Assembly: GCA_016935715.1 (NCBI GenBank)
Contig: JAFGQJ010000092.1
Span: 1 to 12,172 of the forward strand
DNA length: 12,172 nt
From: Spirochaetales bacterium
GTDB lineage: Bacteria > Spirochaetota > Spirochaetia > SZUA-6 > DRHE01
Direction of reading: 5' to 3'
Of the stretch, positions 1 to 5,529 are shown piece after piece (position 1 is the first letter of the stretch; each line of letters starts with the position of its first letter). The position numbers were made by a program, and so were the translations under genes. Below the pieces are notes generated by a model. It made no database searches, was not told where the DNA came from, and saw only the letters and a program-made list of their open reading frames with translations.

Positions 1-109
1 ACGGAATTTGCTCTGCGCGGCCGAGGATGAGCGGGAGAGTGTCTGGATCGCCTCCACGGTCACCACATTCTGGGCCTCGCTGGCCCAACTCGGATTATAG
101 AAACTCCTA

Positions 110-1107
110 TCAACTTGCAGGTGTGAGGCGAGTGACCTCGAAGATCGGTACCGGCTGATCGCGCTCGGACAGGGCCATCAACACCTCCCGCTGTCGAGCG
201 CGGACCTCGGCTGAACCGGCGCGGCCCTGTGCGTGCAGCCTTCGGTTCACGTAGTCCCGCCAGATCACCAGGTGTTGGTAGCGGCGCACTTCGGCCAGCT
301 GCCGCTTCAAGCCGTCCACGAACCCTTGAAGGGCGTAGAGCAGGGAGGGGATGAGGTCGCCTCCCGGGCTGCTCGCCTGATTGAGTTGGCGGTAGTACTC
401 GGTTGGGGTCAAGTTGTAGTGATTGCTCAGCAGGTGCGTCGCCGGTGCGGGGGTCCCTCCATCCAGCAGCAACAGGAACTCGACCAGACGGGCGGTTCGT
501 CCGTTGCCGTCGCCAAACGGGTGAATCCGCGCCGAGTAGAGGTGGGCGGTAACCGACAGCAGCACCGAGAGCGGCAGACGGTCCAGCTGGGGGTTGCCCT
601 GCCGCTCCGTGTTCACGAAGGAGCACATCCATTCGAGCAAGTACTCACAGTCTTCTGCCGGAGCTCCCCGATGCCTGCCGACGCCCACCGAGGTGATTCG
701 TGTCTCTCCAGGGACGACGTGCTTCTCAAGCGGCAGTTGGGCGAGGACCTGACGGTTCAAGTTCTTGATGAGACCCGGGCTGAGCTCTGCGGACTTACCG
801 GAAACCAGGTCCCTCAGGATCTCGTTGCAGGCATTCACAATGTGCTACACTTCCTGCACCTGATATGCGGCGACGGTGGGAGCTGGAGCGAGCCTTCGAC
901 CTGCTGGCGAACCTGGTCTTCGGTCAGGGTATTGCCCTCGATTGCGGTGGTGGTTTGGGCGCCTCGAATCAAGTACAGCAGGTACAGTTGATCACCGGTT
1001 TCCTTGTCGAGCGGCGTACCCGCGATGTGTTCGCACTTGGATTGGATCTCCCCCAGCGCCAACCAAAGGACCGGCGGCGCCGACCGGAGATCCAGGGAGA
1101 ATTTCAT
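110..1107 (-). pseudogene. Fic-domain protein (AMPylase/NMP-transferase family), broken by frameshift and stop
   Basis: Fic enzymes transfer AMP or another nucleotide moiety to target hydroxyls. Two minus-strand reading frames together make one Fic protein. The 5' piece (1107 to about 868) carries the inhibitory-helix motif TTTAIEGN, matching [S/T]xxxE[G/N]. The 3' piece (838-110) carries the catalytic motif HPFGDGNGRTAR near 523-488. Between them the Fic N-terminal text continues only if one base is restored near 865-870. In that restored frame a TAG at 847-845 stands where a Glu codon is expected, so there are two independent lesions. The 5' frame is open up to an ATG at 1155, but that ATG overlaps a promoter -10 box, so I prefer the ATG at 1107 (MKFSLDLRSAPP). 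The C-terminus stops at VTRLTPAS, before the winged-helix region usual in this family, so the 3' end is probably lost as well. Family assignment is firm; loss of function is inferred. Confidence 0.85.
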
Positions 1108-1145
1108 CCACGGATGTGTCTTCTCGTTTGTCCGCGGTGAAGGGA

Positions 1146-1154
1146 AGTATAGCA
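1146..1154 (-). promoter_or_regulatory. Extended -10 promoter element for the Fic gene
   Basis: On the minus strand the sequence reads TGC followed by TATACT, an extended -10 element (TGnTATAAT type), about 40 bases upstream of the preferred Fic start at 1107. No good -35 hexamer lies 17 bases upstream, as is common for extended -10 promoters. It overlaps the alternative ATG at 1155, which argues against that start. Confidence 0.4.
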
Positions 1155-1180
1155 TAAATAACTGCTTTCGGATGAAAAAC

Positions 1181-1625
1181 TTAGACCACGGCCATGGATT
1201 TTGAGGCCTGAAATGTCCCGCATCGTGTCCATCGCGTGGTAGTTCCGCGGCCCTGCGCTCTACTCCTCCTGTTCCTCACCGGCAGCAGCAGGTCATCAAG
1301 GACGCGGGTCTCAACCCGCAGAAGCTCACCCGCCTTGCCACGGGCGCGGAGGATGGCGTTGATCATGGATTGCAGCACCAGCTTGAAGGTGCCGTTCGAC
1401 AGGAGCCCCGTCCGTTTGAGGAACGCCCCGAAGGCCTTGCTGCCGTTCTCTTCGTAGACCAGCATGGCCGTGTGGGCCGCGTCCAGCCAGCGACCGAAGG
1501 CAGTAGCCGTGGGGTCAACAATGCCTTTCTTCCTGCGGGGGCCGGGCGCTTGGAGAACTTCGTTCGATCCCTTCTTGGCGATTACCGCTTGTGCTTCACC
1601 AGCTCATCCTCCAGGGACAGGTCCA
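1181..1625 (-). pseudogene. Degraded coding remnant, possibly the end of a DUF1156-type DNA methylase
   Basis: A minus-strand frame reads upstream from 1181 to about 1600 and contains protein-like text, including GRWLDAAHTAMLVYEENGSK and FGAFLKRTGLLSNGTFKLVL. It has no start of its own at the 5' end. Just upstream, in another frame, comes LDLSLEDELVKHKR, which joins it naturally if a frameshift near 1600 is repaired. The last third (about 1181-1270) turns Arg/Ser/Thr-rich and loses protein character, suggesting another lesion. From memory the text resembles C-terminal parts of large adenine-specific methylases of the DUF1156 group. I cannot verify that, and the identity is weak. What is secure is a decayed gene without an intact frame. 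Confidence 0.4.
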
Positions 1626-1749
1626 GGCGATGAGGCTGGATGAGCTAGGTGTCCTTGGGTTGCTTCTGCCACAAGCCCCGTACCGTGAGGGCCAGCAGTC
1701 GAAGGGCGCCTCGGGTGCGCTGGAGGGAAGGGGTCCTACTTTGGTGATG

Positions 1750-1920
1750 CTGAACGCGGACGGGGCCTGGACGGCCACCCTGGAGGACGGGACGCGCGTT
1801 TCCGCGTCAACGCTGCGCAGGGTAGCCTGCGATTGCGGCCTTCTCGCCGTGGGCCACGACGGCCAGATCTCCCCTGAATCCCTTTCCCGGCGCAAACGCG
1901 CCACCGAAGCGGCGAGAATC
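1750..1920 (+). pseudogene. Fragment of a DUF222/HNH endonuclease-family protein
   Basis: The plus-strand frame 1591-1995 holds a segment (LEDGTRVSASTLRRVACDCG, then LLAVGHDGQ and LSRRKRATEAA) that matches the stretch just before the HNH nuclease centre in DUF222/13E12-type proteins, where the usual text is LEDGT.ls.eTarRLaCD followed by vGRrtR. The match begins abruptly at about 1750 and ends at about 1920, exactly where the CxFPGC and HNH residues should follow. Neither the nuclease centre nor the DUF222 N-terminus is present. The flanking codons in this frame read as unrelated sequence. It is therefore an internal scrap of a once larger gene, brought in or left behind by rearrangement. Confidence 0.6.
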
Positions 1921-1986
1921 AACGGAGATCTGGAGGCCCACTACCGCCCAAAACCCCAGACCTACGCCGTTTCGCCGCCTCGAAGG

Positions 1987-2255
1987 GTTGCCTGATGGAT
2001 GCTTGTCAAATGAGTGCTGCCGGTTTTCGAATTCCCACCCGCGCTGGAAGTCAGGAATGGTGTAGGTTTTCCAGGTGAGGTTGGTGATCAGCTCGGGGAG
2101 AATGGGTAGTGCTTATCGATTTCGGCCTTGTACTCGGCCAGGGGCGGGCCTCGGTAAGCTCCGTGCCGCGGGCCAGTTCGCGCTCGAAGCACTGGCGAAA
2201 TGCCTTGGCTGTGTCGGAAGCCTCCCGGCGGGCGGGCCACCTTGCCGCCGTGCCT
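1987..2255 (-). pseudogene. Frameshifted remnant, tentatively DUF499 (anti-phage-associated ATPase-like)
   Basis: Three consecutive minus-strand frames join into one plausible peptide. About 2255-2145 gives SDTAKAFRQCFERELARGTE, about 2145-2098 gives LAEYKAEIDKHYPFSP, and about 2096-1987 gives ELITNLTWKTYTIPDFQRGW. Each frame ends or loses sense where the next begins, so two small indels explain the mosaic. The combination YPFSPELI followed about 12 residues later by IPDFQRG resembles the 'YPFHPEL ... FQRTRGVLRL' region of DUF499 proteins as I remember it. DUF499 and DUF1156 genes occur together in anti-phage loci, which would fit the remnant at 1181-1625 on the same strand. That a decayed gene lies here is fairly likely; the family name is an inference. 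Confidence 0.35.
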
Positions 2256-2260
2256 ACAGA

Positions 2261-2684
2261 TCCCGGAAGAACGGAAAGATCTAAAATGCGATTGGATTGA
2301 CCCGCAGAGTCTGGCCTAAAAAGACCGACTCCTCATTGATCCGCGAGTCAGAAGTCGCTATGCTCGAACAACGGTTGAACACACGACCGAGAAAGCGCTT
2401 TGGCTACCTCATGCCTCTGGAATATACCCTCGGCGTTGCGTTGACTCCTTGAATGCAGGCAACGCCTACGTAGTCGATTACAGGGACTATCACACCCGAT
2501 ATGGCTCTTAGGCTTTCGAAAGCATTCAACACATCCGCGGAACTGTGGTTGAATCTCCAAACCGCTTTTGACCTTTGGATTGCATCACGAAAGTCTGGAG
2601 ATTGGAAGAAAATAAAAACCCTCGTACCTGCCTAACGTTGCATTTTAAGATATATGGGAGGAGGAAAAAAAGTAGCAGTGATGA
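2261..2684. other. Stretch without a recognisable gene
   Basis: No open frame here has recognisable protein character. The longest candidate, a 70-residue minus-strand frame at 2348-2560, is rich in Arg, Cys and Ser, has no good ribosome binding site, and matches nothing I know. Base composition shifts from GC-rich in the pseudogene region to AT-richer before the toxin-antitoxin genes, so a junction between sequences of different origin probably lies here. Confidence 0.4.
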
Positions 2685-2726
2685 GGGGGGTGGGAGTCTG
2701 GGGGAGGGGGGAGACTAAGGGCGGGG
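2685..2726 (+). other. G-rich tract with G-quadruplex potential
   Basis: Within 42 bases there are six G-runs: 2685-2690 (6), 2692-2694 (3), 2700-2704 (5), 2706-2711 (6), 2719-2721 (3) and 2723-2726 (4), separated by loops of 1, 5, 1, 7 and 1 bases. This satisfies the usual four-run G-quadruplex rule several times over. It lies 18 bases beyond the stop of the minus-strand RelE-type gene, so the transcript of that operon would carry the C-rich complement, and the plus strand carries the Gs. A role as a transcription or replication pause is possible but unproven. Confidence 0.6.
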
Positions 2727-2743
2727 TATTTTTGCGAAAACGA

Positions 2744-3022
2744 TTATTGGATACGCCGTTCCATCTGCTCGTAGACATCCTTGCGGTGACAAATTGCCAG
2801 AATGAGAATTTCGTTGTCTCGTAGTTTCAAGACAATTCGGTAATCCCCGACCCGTAGCTTACGGTAACCTCTCAGTGTTCTTCTTAAAGGTTCTGAATAC
2901 CTATCAGGTGCAACAAGCAGTCTTTTCTCTATTGCTATCTTGATTCGTTTCTGGATGTTCTTGTTAATTTTTGGCAGGTCCTCGTCTCTGACGGCCGGAT
3001 GGTAGCGTAACCAGTAGGGCAC
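2744..3022 (-). CDS. RelE/ParE-family toxin of a type II toxin-antitoxin system
   Basis: A 92-residue protein with the RelE/ParE fold signature: an N-terminal YWLRYHPAVRDEDLPKI, a helical middle (IQKRIKIAIEKRL), then the strand core LRGYRKLRVGDYRIVLKL and the C-terminal ICHRKDVYEQ, typical of RelE-like toxins that cleave mRNA at the ribosome. I chose the GTG at 3022 because it follows the antitoxin stop (3027-3025) by two bases, has the G-rich AGGAG-type site immediately before it, and gives the usual MPYxLRYHP start. A TTG at 3034, overlapping the antitoxin, is the alternative. The order antitoxin then toxin and the tight coupling are typical. Residues are intact, so it is probably functional, but the ParE branch (gyrase poison) cannot be excluded by eye. 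Confidence 0.88.
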   Translation of the reverse strand: MPYWLRYHPAVRDEDLPKINKNIQKRIKIAIEKRLLVAPDRYSEPLRRTLRGYRKLRVGDYRIVLKLRDNEILILAICHRKDVYEQMERRIQ

Positions 3023-3024
3023 TC

Positions 3025-3252
3025 CTACCCCCAAACCTCATCGTGGGACAGAGTCTCCCGATCCACTACTGTTGATTCCCTCTCCTCGGCAATCGTGGCC
3101 AAAACAGCGTCCTCATGGATTTCCAAAGCCTCGCGGATCAGATCGCGCGTAACCATTGATAATGACAATCCTCGTTGCTCGGCAAGTTTCTCGATTAGGG
3201 AATAGACTGGTTTCTCCAAAGCTACGTTGATACGTGGATTTTTTGTTGGCAT
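3025..3252 (-). CDS. Ribbon-helix-helix antitoxin paired with the RelE/ParE toxin
   Basis: A 75-residue protein. Residues about 6-12 (PRINVAL) form the DNA-contacting ribbon strand. They are followed by two helices (EKPVYSLIEKLAEQRG and SLSMVTRDLIREALE), the standard ribbon-helix-helix layout of CopG/MetJ-like antitoxins. The acidic C-terminal tail (EERESTVVDRETLSHDEVWG) should wrap the toxin. The ATG at 3252 has a clear AGAGGTG ribosome site four bases upstream. It ends just before the toxin start. It should autoregulate the pair by binding the palindrome at 3270-3282, 18 bases upstream of its start. Confidence 0.88.
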   Translation of the reverse strand: MPTKNPRINVALEKPVYSLIEKLAEQRGLSLSMVTRDLIREALEIHEDAVLATIAEERESTVVDRETLSHDEVWG

Positions 3253-3269
3253 TGTGCACCTCTATTTGT

Positions 3270-3300
3270 AAGTGTAACACTTTAGGAACACCTTTGGCAA
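3270..3300 (-). promoter_or_regulatory. Promoter and operator of the RelE-type TA module
   Basis: A perfect 13-base palindrome AAGTGT-A-ACACTT (3270-3282) lies upstream of the antitoxin start. On the minus strand it contains a possible -10 box TACACT (3276-3271, with TG one base before it as in an extended -10), and a -35 box TTGCCA lies at 3300-3295 with an 18-base spacer. A palindrome covering the -10 box is what a ribbon-helix-helix antitoxin uses to repress its own operon. Assigning it to this antitoxin is an inference from position. Confidence 0.6.
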
Positions 3301-3396
3301 GCATCCACGAATGTACCGCTTCGTTTTCGATAACAGGATGCTGGCATGTGCCCCACGGGGTGTGCGGTTGCGAAAAAGAATAGGAAATCCAAACTA

Positions 3397-3431
3397 TTGA
3401 CAAGATTGAAGCGATACTATATGTTAGTATC
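3397..3431 (+). promoter_or_regulatory. Promoter and operator of hicAB
   Basis: A consensus -35 hexamer TTGACA (3397-3402) is followed 17 bases later by TATGTT (3420-3425) as a -10 box. An inverted repeat GATACTA-tatgt-TAGTATC (arms 3413-3419 and 3425-3431) straddles the -10 box. The transcript would begin close to the GTG start at 3442, so the leader would be very short or absent. The operator layout suits autorepression by HicB, which carries a C-terminal ribbon-helix-helix domain. Confidence 0.65.
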
Positions 3432-3441
3432 ATAACACGCC

Positions 3442-3705
3442 GTGAATAGGAAAAACAAAAGCACATTAGCGGCGATATTCGAAGATCCGGTCCGATCGGA
3501 CATCTCATGGGCTGATATTGAGAGCCTTCTGTACGCTGAAGGTGCCGAGATTACCGAGGGCAGAGGATCTCGTATCCGTATCGCACTAAAGGATGTCCGC
3601 GCAGTGTTTCACAGACCACATCCACGAAAAGTGATGGATAAAGGATCTGTGAAATCAATACGAAGATTCCTAATCGTTGCAGGGGTGAAAGATGTTGAGG
3701 TATAA
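3442..3705 (+). CDS. hicA: HicA mRNA-interferase toxin
   Basis: An 87-residue protein of the small HicA family (double-stranded-RNA-binding-like fold), which cleaves mRNA independently of translation. Visible hallmarks are an N-terminal LAAIFEDPVRSDISWADIES, the core GRGSRIRIALKDVRAVFHRP with the conserved catalytic-type histidine in HRPHP, and the C-terminal GSVKSIRRFLIVAGV. The start is a GTG at 3442. No strong ribosome site precedes it and the predicted promoter is adjacent, so the message may be nearly leaderless and translation weak. It overlaps hicB by 14 bases, giving translational coupling. Toxin-first order is the usual one for hicAB. All expected segments are present. Confidence 0.92.
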   Translation: MNRKNKSTLAAIFEDPVRSDISWADIESLLYAEGAEITEGRGSRIRIALKDVRAVFHRPHPRKVMDKGSVKSIRRFLIVAGVKDVEV

Positions 3706-4012
3706 AGGATACACGGGTTACGTCGAATTCGACGATGAGGCTGAATTACTCCATGGTGAAATCTTAGATACCAGGGATGTAGTCACTTTCCAGGGAAAGA
3801 CTGTTGAGGAGGTAAGAAAGGCATTCCGGGATTCGATTGATGACTATCTGGAGTTTTGCGCCGAAAGGAACGAGAAGCCTGAGAAGCCCTTCTCAGGAAA
3901 GTTTATAGTCAGACTGCCCTCAGAGCTCCATCATCGTGCCTATATCAAGGCTATGGAGAAGGGCCAAAGCCTTAACCAGTTCGTGGTAGAATCATTAGAA
4001 AAAGCTATCTAG
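3692..4012 (+). CDS. hicB: HicB antitoxin
   Basis: A 106-residue antitoxin. Residues 1-65 form the degenerate RNase-H-like HicB domain (YKGYTGYVEFDDEAELLHGE, then TRDVVTFQGKTVEEVRKAF), which binds and blocks HicA. Residues about 70-106 (KFIVRLPSELHHRAYIKAME through VVESLEKAI) form an Arc/CopG-type ribbon-helix-helix DNA-binding domain for autorepression. The ATG at 3692 has an AGGGG site six bases upstream, inside the end of hicA, much stronger than the hicA initiation region. That would keep antitoxin in excess. The reading frame is complete and ends 51 bases before repeat copy 1. Confidence 0.92.
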   Translation: MLRYKGYTGYVEFDDEAELLHGEILDTRDVVTFQGKTVEEVRKAFRDSIDDYLEFCAERNEKPEKPFSGKFIVRLPSELHHRAYIKAMEKGQSLNQFVVESLEKAI

Positions 4013-4389
4013 CGTCCTGCCTATCCTATTCCGGGATTCCCAAAGCCTCGAGGTGCCCGGACCTATGTTTCCGAAGTCCGGGATGCCTGCGCGACAGCAC
4101 GGAGTGATCCAGGAGCGATCCCGGAGCGATCCGATCCACCGGCGGTTAGCGGTCAGCAGATCGGGTGCCGTCTCTGACGGTCTGCTTGAGCTGTCTGGCC
4201 TCGGCCGGCAGCCGGATTGGCGCTCCACCGTGCTGTTCGTACGTGCGGAAAACGCCGGGGATTGATCTGCCTGAAACCGAACAGGTTCAGCCTCGAGCAC
4301 TGTGGTTGTGAAGTAGAAGACTGTCTATTGAAGGAGGCGAGCCGTGTTCCGCAAAGTGGACCATTATTCCATATCAATGAATATTCTTG
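4013..4389. other. Gene-free stretch between hicB and the TRAP operon
   Basis: Immediately after hicB a short palindromic region (CCGGG at 4031-4035 with CCCGG at 4056-4060, and CCTCGAGG at 4046-4053 between) could form a small cruciform, but no U-tract follows, so I do not call a terminator. Repeat copy 1 occupies 4064-4212. From 4213 to 4389 I see no gene: a 66-residue frame at 4217-4417 runs through the promoter and lacks protein character. The 21-codon duplicate of the SYLF gene end lies at 4146-4211 on the minus strand. Confidence 0.5.
4064..4212 (+). repeat. 149-bp direct repeat, copy 1 (orphan duplicate of a gene 3' end)
   Basis: This segment matches 9485-9633 with 10 substitutions and no net gap by hand alignment, about 93% identity. 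Read on the minus strand, 4211-4146 encodes LPAEARQLKQTVRDGTRSAD-R and stop, the same last 21 residues as the SYLF-domain gene ending at 9567, but no SYLF gene precedes it here. The remainder is sequence downstream of that stop and includes three 11-base tandem units (4100-4132, consensus CGGAGCGATCC) plus a GATCC remnant. Confidence 0.85.
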
Positions 4390-4418
4390 TTGTGAGTATA
4401 TTCTCAATAATGTATAAT
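4390..4418 (+). promoter_or_regulatory. Sigma-70-type promoter of the TAXI-TRAP-AFOR operon
   Basis: A perfect -10 box TATAAT (4413-4418) is preceded by a 17-base spacer and a fair -35 box TTGTGA (4390-4395). Transcription would start near 4425, leaving a leader of about 20 bases with the ribosome site AGAGGTGG before the ATG at 4446. The spacer holds an imperfect dyad, TGAG-tatatt-CTCA (4393-4406), which could be an operator for an unseen regulator. No regulator gene lies nearby. Confidence 0.7.
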
Positions 4419-4445
4419 ATGAAAAAATCTTTATAGAGGTGGTGT

Positions 4446-5441
4446 ATGAAAAAGGTTCTGTTTGTTGTCATGGCTCTCCTGGCGCTGGCATGCCTGACCG
4501 TTTGGGCGGGGGGCGAACAGGAAGGGGCGGCGGAGGAACCCGCCAAAAGGACGCCGGTCCAGGTGAGTTTCACCACTGGGTCGATGGGCGGCGGGTTCTA
4601 CGCGATCGGAGGAGGCATAGCGGATTACGTTACAAAGCAGGTGGACGGTGTTTTCCTTACCGCCGTTACCTCCGGCGGCGTAAACGAGAACATCAACCGG
4701 CTTCACTCCGGCGAAGCGGATTTCGGGATGCTCAACAGCAGCAATCCGCCGTTGGCCTTCGAAGGGCTGCCGCCCTACGAGCAGAAGTTCGACAACATGC
4801 GGGGCGTGGGCATTCTCTACATGCAGTATGTGGAGACGTTCACTCTGGCCGGCACCGGAATAACGACCTTCCAGGACCTAAAGGGCAAGACGGTGTGTGT
4901 CGGTTCTCCCGGCGGGTCCATGCATGAGACGTTCTTCGACATCGTCCGGGCCCATGGTATCGACCCGGACAAGGATTTCAAAAAAAGTGTCTATCTGCCG
5001 GCCCGGGAAGCCATGGAAGCCCTGAAGCTCGGACAGGTCGACGCGGTTATGGAAATTTCCACTCTTCCGACCCCCACCATAAGCGAGCTCGCTCTGACCC
5101 ACGATGTCAGAATCGTCAAGTTCGCCCCCGGGTATCGGGAGAAGCTGGTCCAGGCCATGCCGAAGTACCTGCCGGTGACCATTCCCGACGGAGCGTATCC
5201 CGGAGTAGGCAGGGTCGACACAGTCGGCCTGGCGGCCATGTGGGGCTGCAACAAAGATGTTCCTGAAGATGTCGTCTACGAAGCGACCAAGGCGGTGTAC
5301 AGCCCGGCCGGTCTCGAGTATCTTGCCCAGGTGCATCCCGCCGGAGCCGGCATCAACCTGGAGGGAGCGGCTGCTTTCCAGCCCATACCTCTCCATCCCG
5401 GAGCTGAAAGGTTCTACCGCGAAGTGGGAGCGTTGAAATAG
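4446..5441 (+). CDS. TAXI-family TRAP transporter solute-binding protein
   Basis: A 331-residue periplasmic receptor of the TAXI (TRAP-associated extracytoplasmic immunogenic) family, which captures an organic solute, typically a carboxylate or amino acid, for a TRAP permease. A signal peptide spans residues 1-21 (MKKVLFVVMALLALACLTVW-A) with a signal-peptidase-I-type VWA end. Cys16 offers a poor alternative lipobox. The mature start GGEQEG is spirochaete-like. Family hallmarks follow: FTTGSMGGGFYAIGGGIADY (about 42-61), the TSGGVNENINRLHSGEADFG segment, and the second-lobe KGKTVCVGSPGGS. The ATG is preceded by AGAGGTGG at good spacing and by a strong promoter. It is first in an operon with the permease at 5530 and the AFOR enzyme at 7483. 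The substrate cannot be read from the sequence; the downstream oxidoreductase hints at an organic acid or a precursor of an aldehyde. Confidence 0.93.
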   Translation: MKKVLFVVMALLALACLTVWAGGEQEGAAEEPAKRTPVQVSFTTGSMGGGFYAIGGGIADYVTKQVDGVFLTAVTSGGVNENINRLHSGEADFGMLNSSNPPLAFEGLPPYEQKFDNMRGVGILYMQYVETFTLAGTGITTFQDLKGKTVCVGSPGGSMHETFFDIVRAHGIDPDKDFKKSVYLPAREAMEALKLGQVDAVMEISTLPTPTISELALTHDVRIVKFAPGYREKLVQAMPKYLPVTIPDGAYPGVGRVDTVGLAAMWGCNKDVPEDVVYEATKAVYSPAGLEYLAQVHPAGAGINLEGAAAFQPIPLHPGAERFYREVGALK

Positions 5442-5453
5442 CAGAAAAATGAA

Positions 5454-5497
5454 CCGGCGGTTTCCTTGAGGATAAAACCGGATTGTGAAACCGCCGG
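5454..5497 (+). promoter_or_regulatory. Intercistronic stem-loop between the binding protein and permease genes
   Basis: A perfect 11-bp inverted repeat, CCGGCGGTTTC (5454-5464) and GAAACCGCCGG (5487-5497), encloses 22 bases and begins 12 bases after the binding-protein stop. There is no U-run, so it is not a classic terminator. Stable hairpins at this position commonly protect the upstream message or lower downstream expression, matching the need for excess binding protein over permease. It buries the upstream GTG (5485) and so supports the later ATG for the permease. Confidence 0.65.
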
Positions 5498-5529
5498 CCA
5501 CCTTCTTCCCCCAGGAAAACAACAAAAAT

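Noticed and set aside
2..100. A plus-strand frame ending at 100 (NLLCAAEDERESVWIASTVT onwards) that could be the C-terminus of a gene entering from the left.
   Set aside because: Only 32 codons are visible, no family is recognised, and an opposite-strand frame through the same bases also looks plausible.
2348..2560. A 70-residue minus-strand frame between the pseudogenes and the TA island.
   Set aside because: No ribosome site, odd Arg/Cys/Ser composition and no recognisable family.
2630..2640. GCCTAAC followed by GTTGC resembles integron attC core motifs (RYYYAAC, GTTRRRY), tempting next to toxin-antitoxin genes.
   Set aside because: The motif is short and degenerate, no partner core or hairpin lies at attC spacing, and no similar site flanks the other side of the TA genes.
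4217..4417. A 66-residue plus-strand frame upstream of the TAXI gene.
   Set aside because: It runs through the -35 and -10 boxes of the operon promoter, has no good ribosome site and no protein character.
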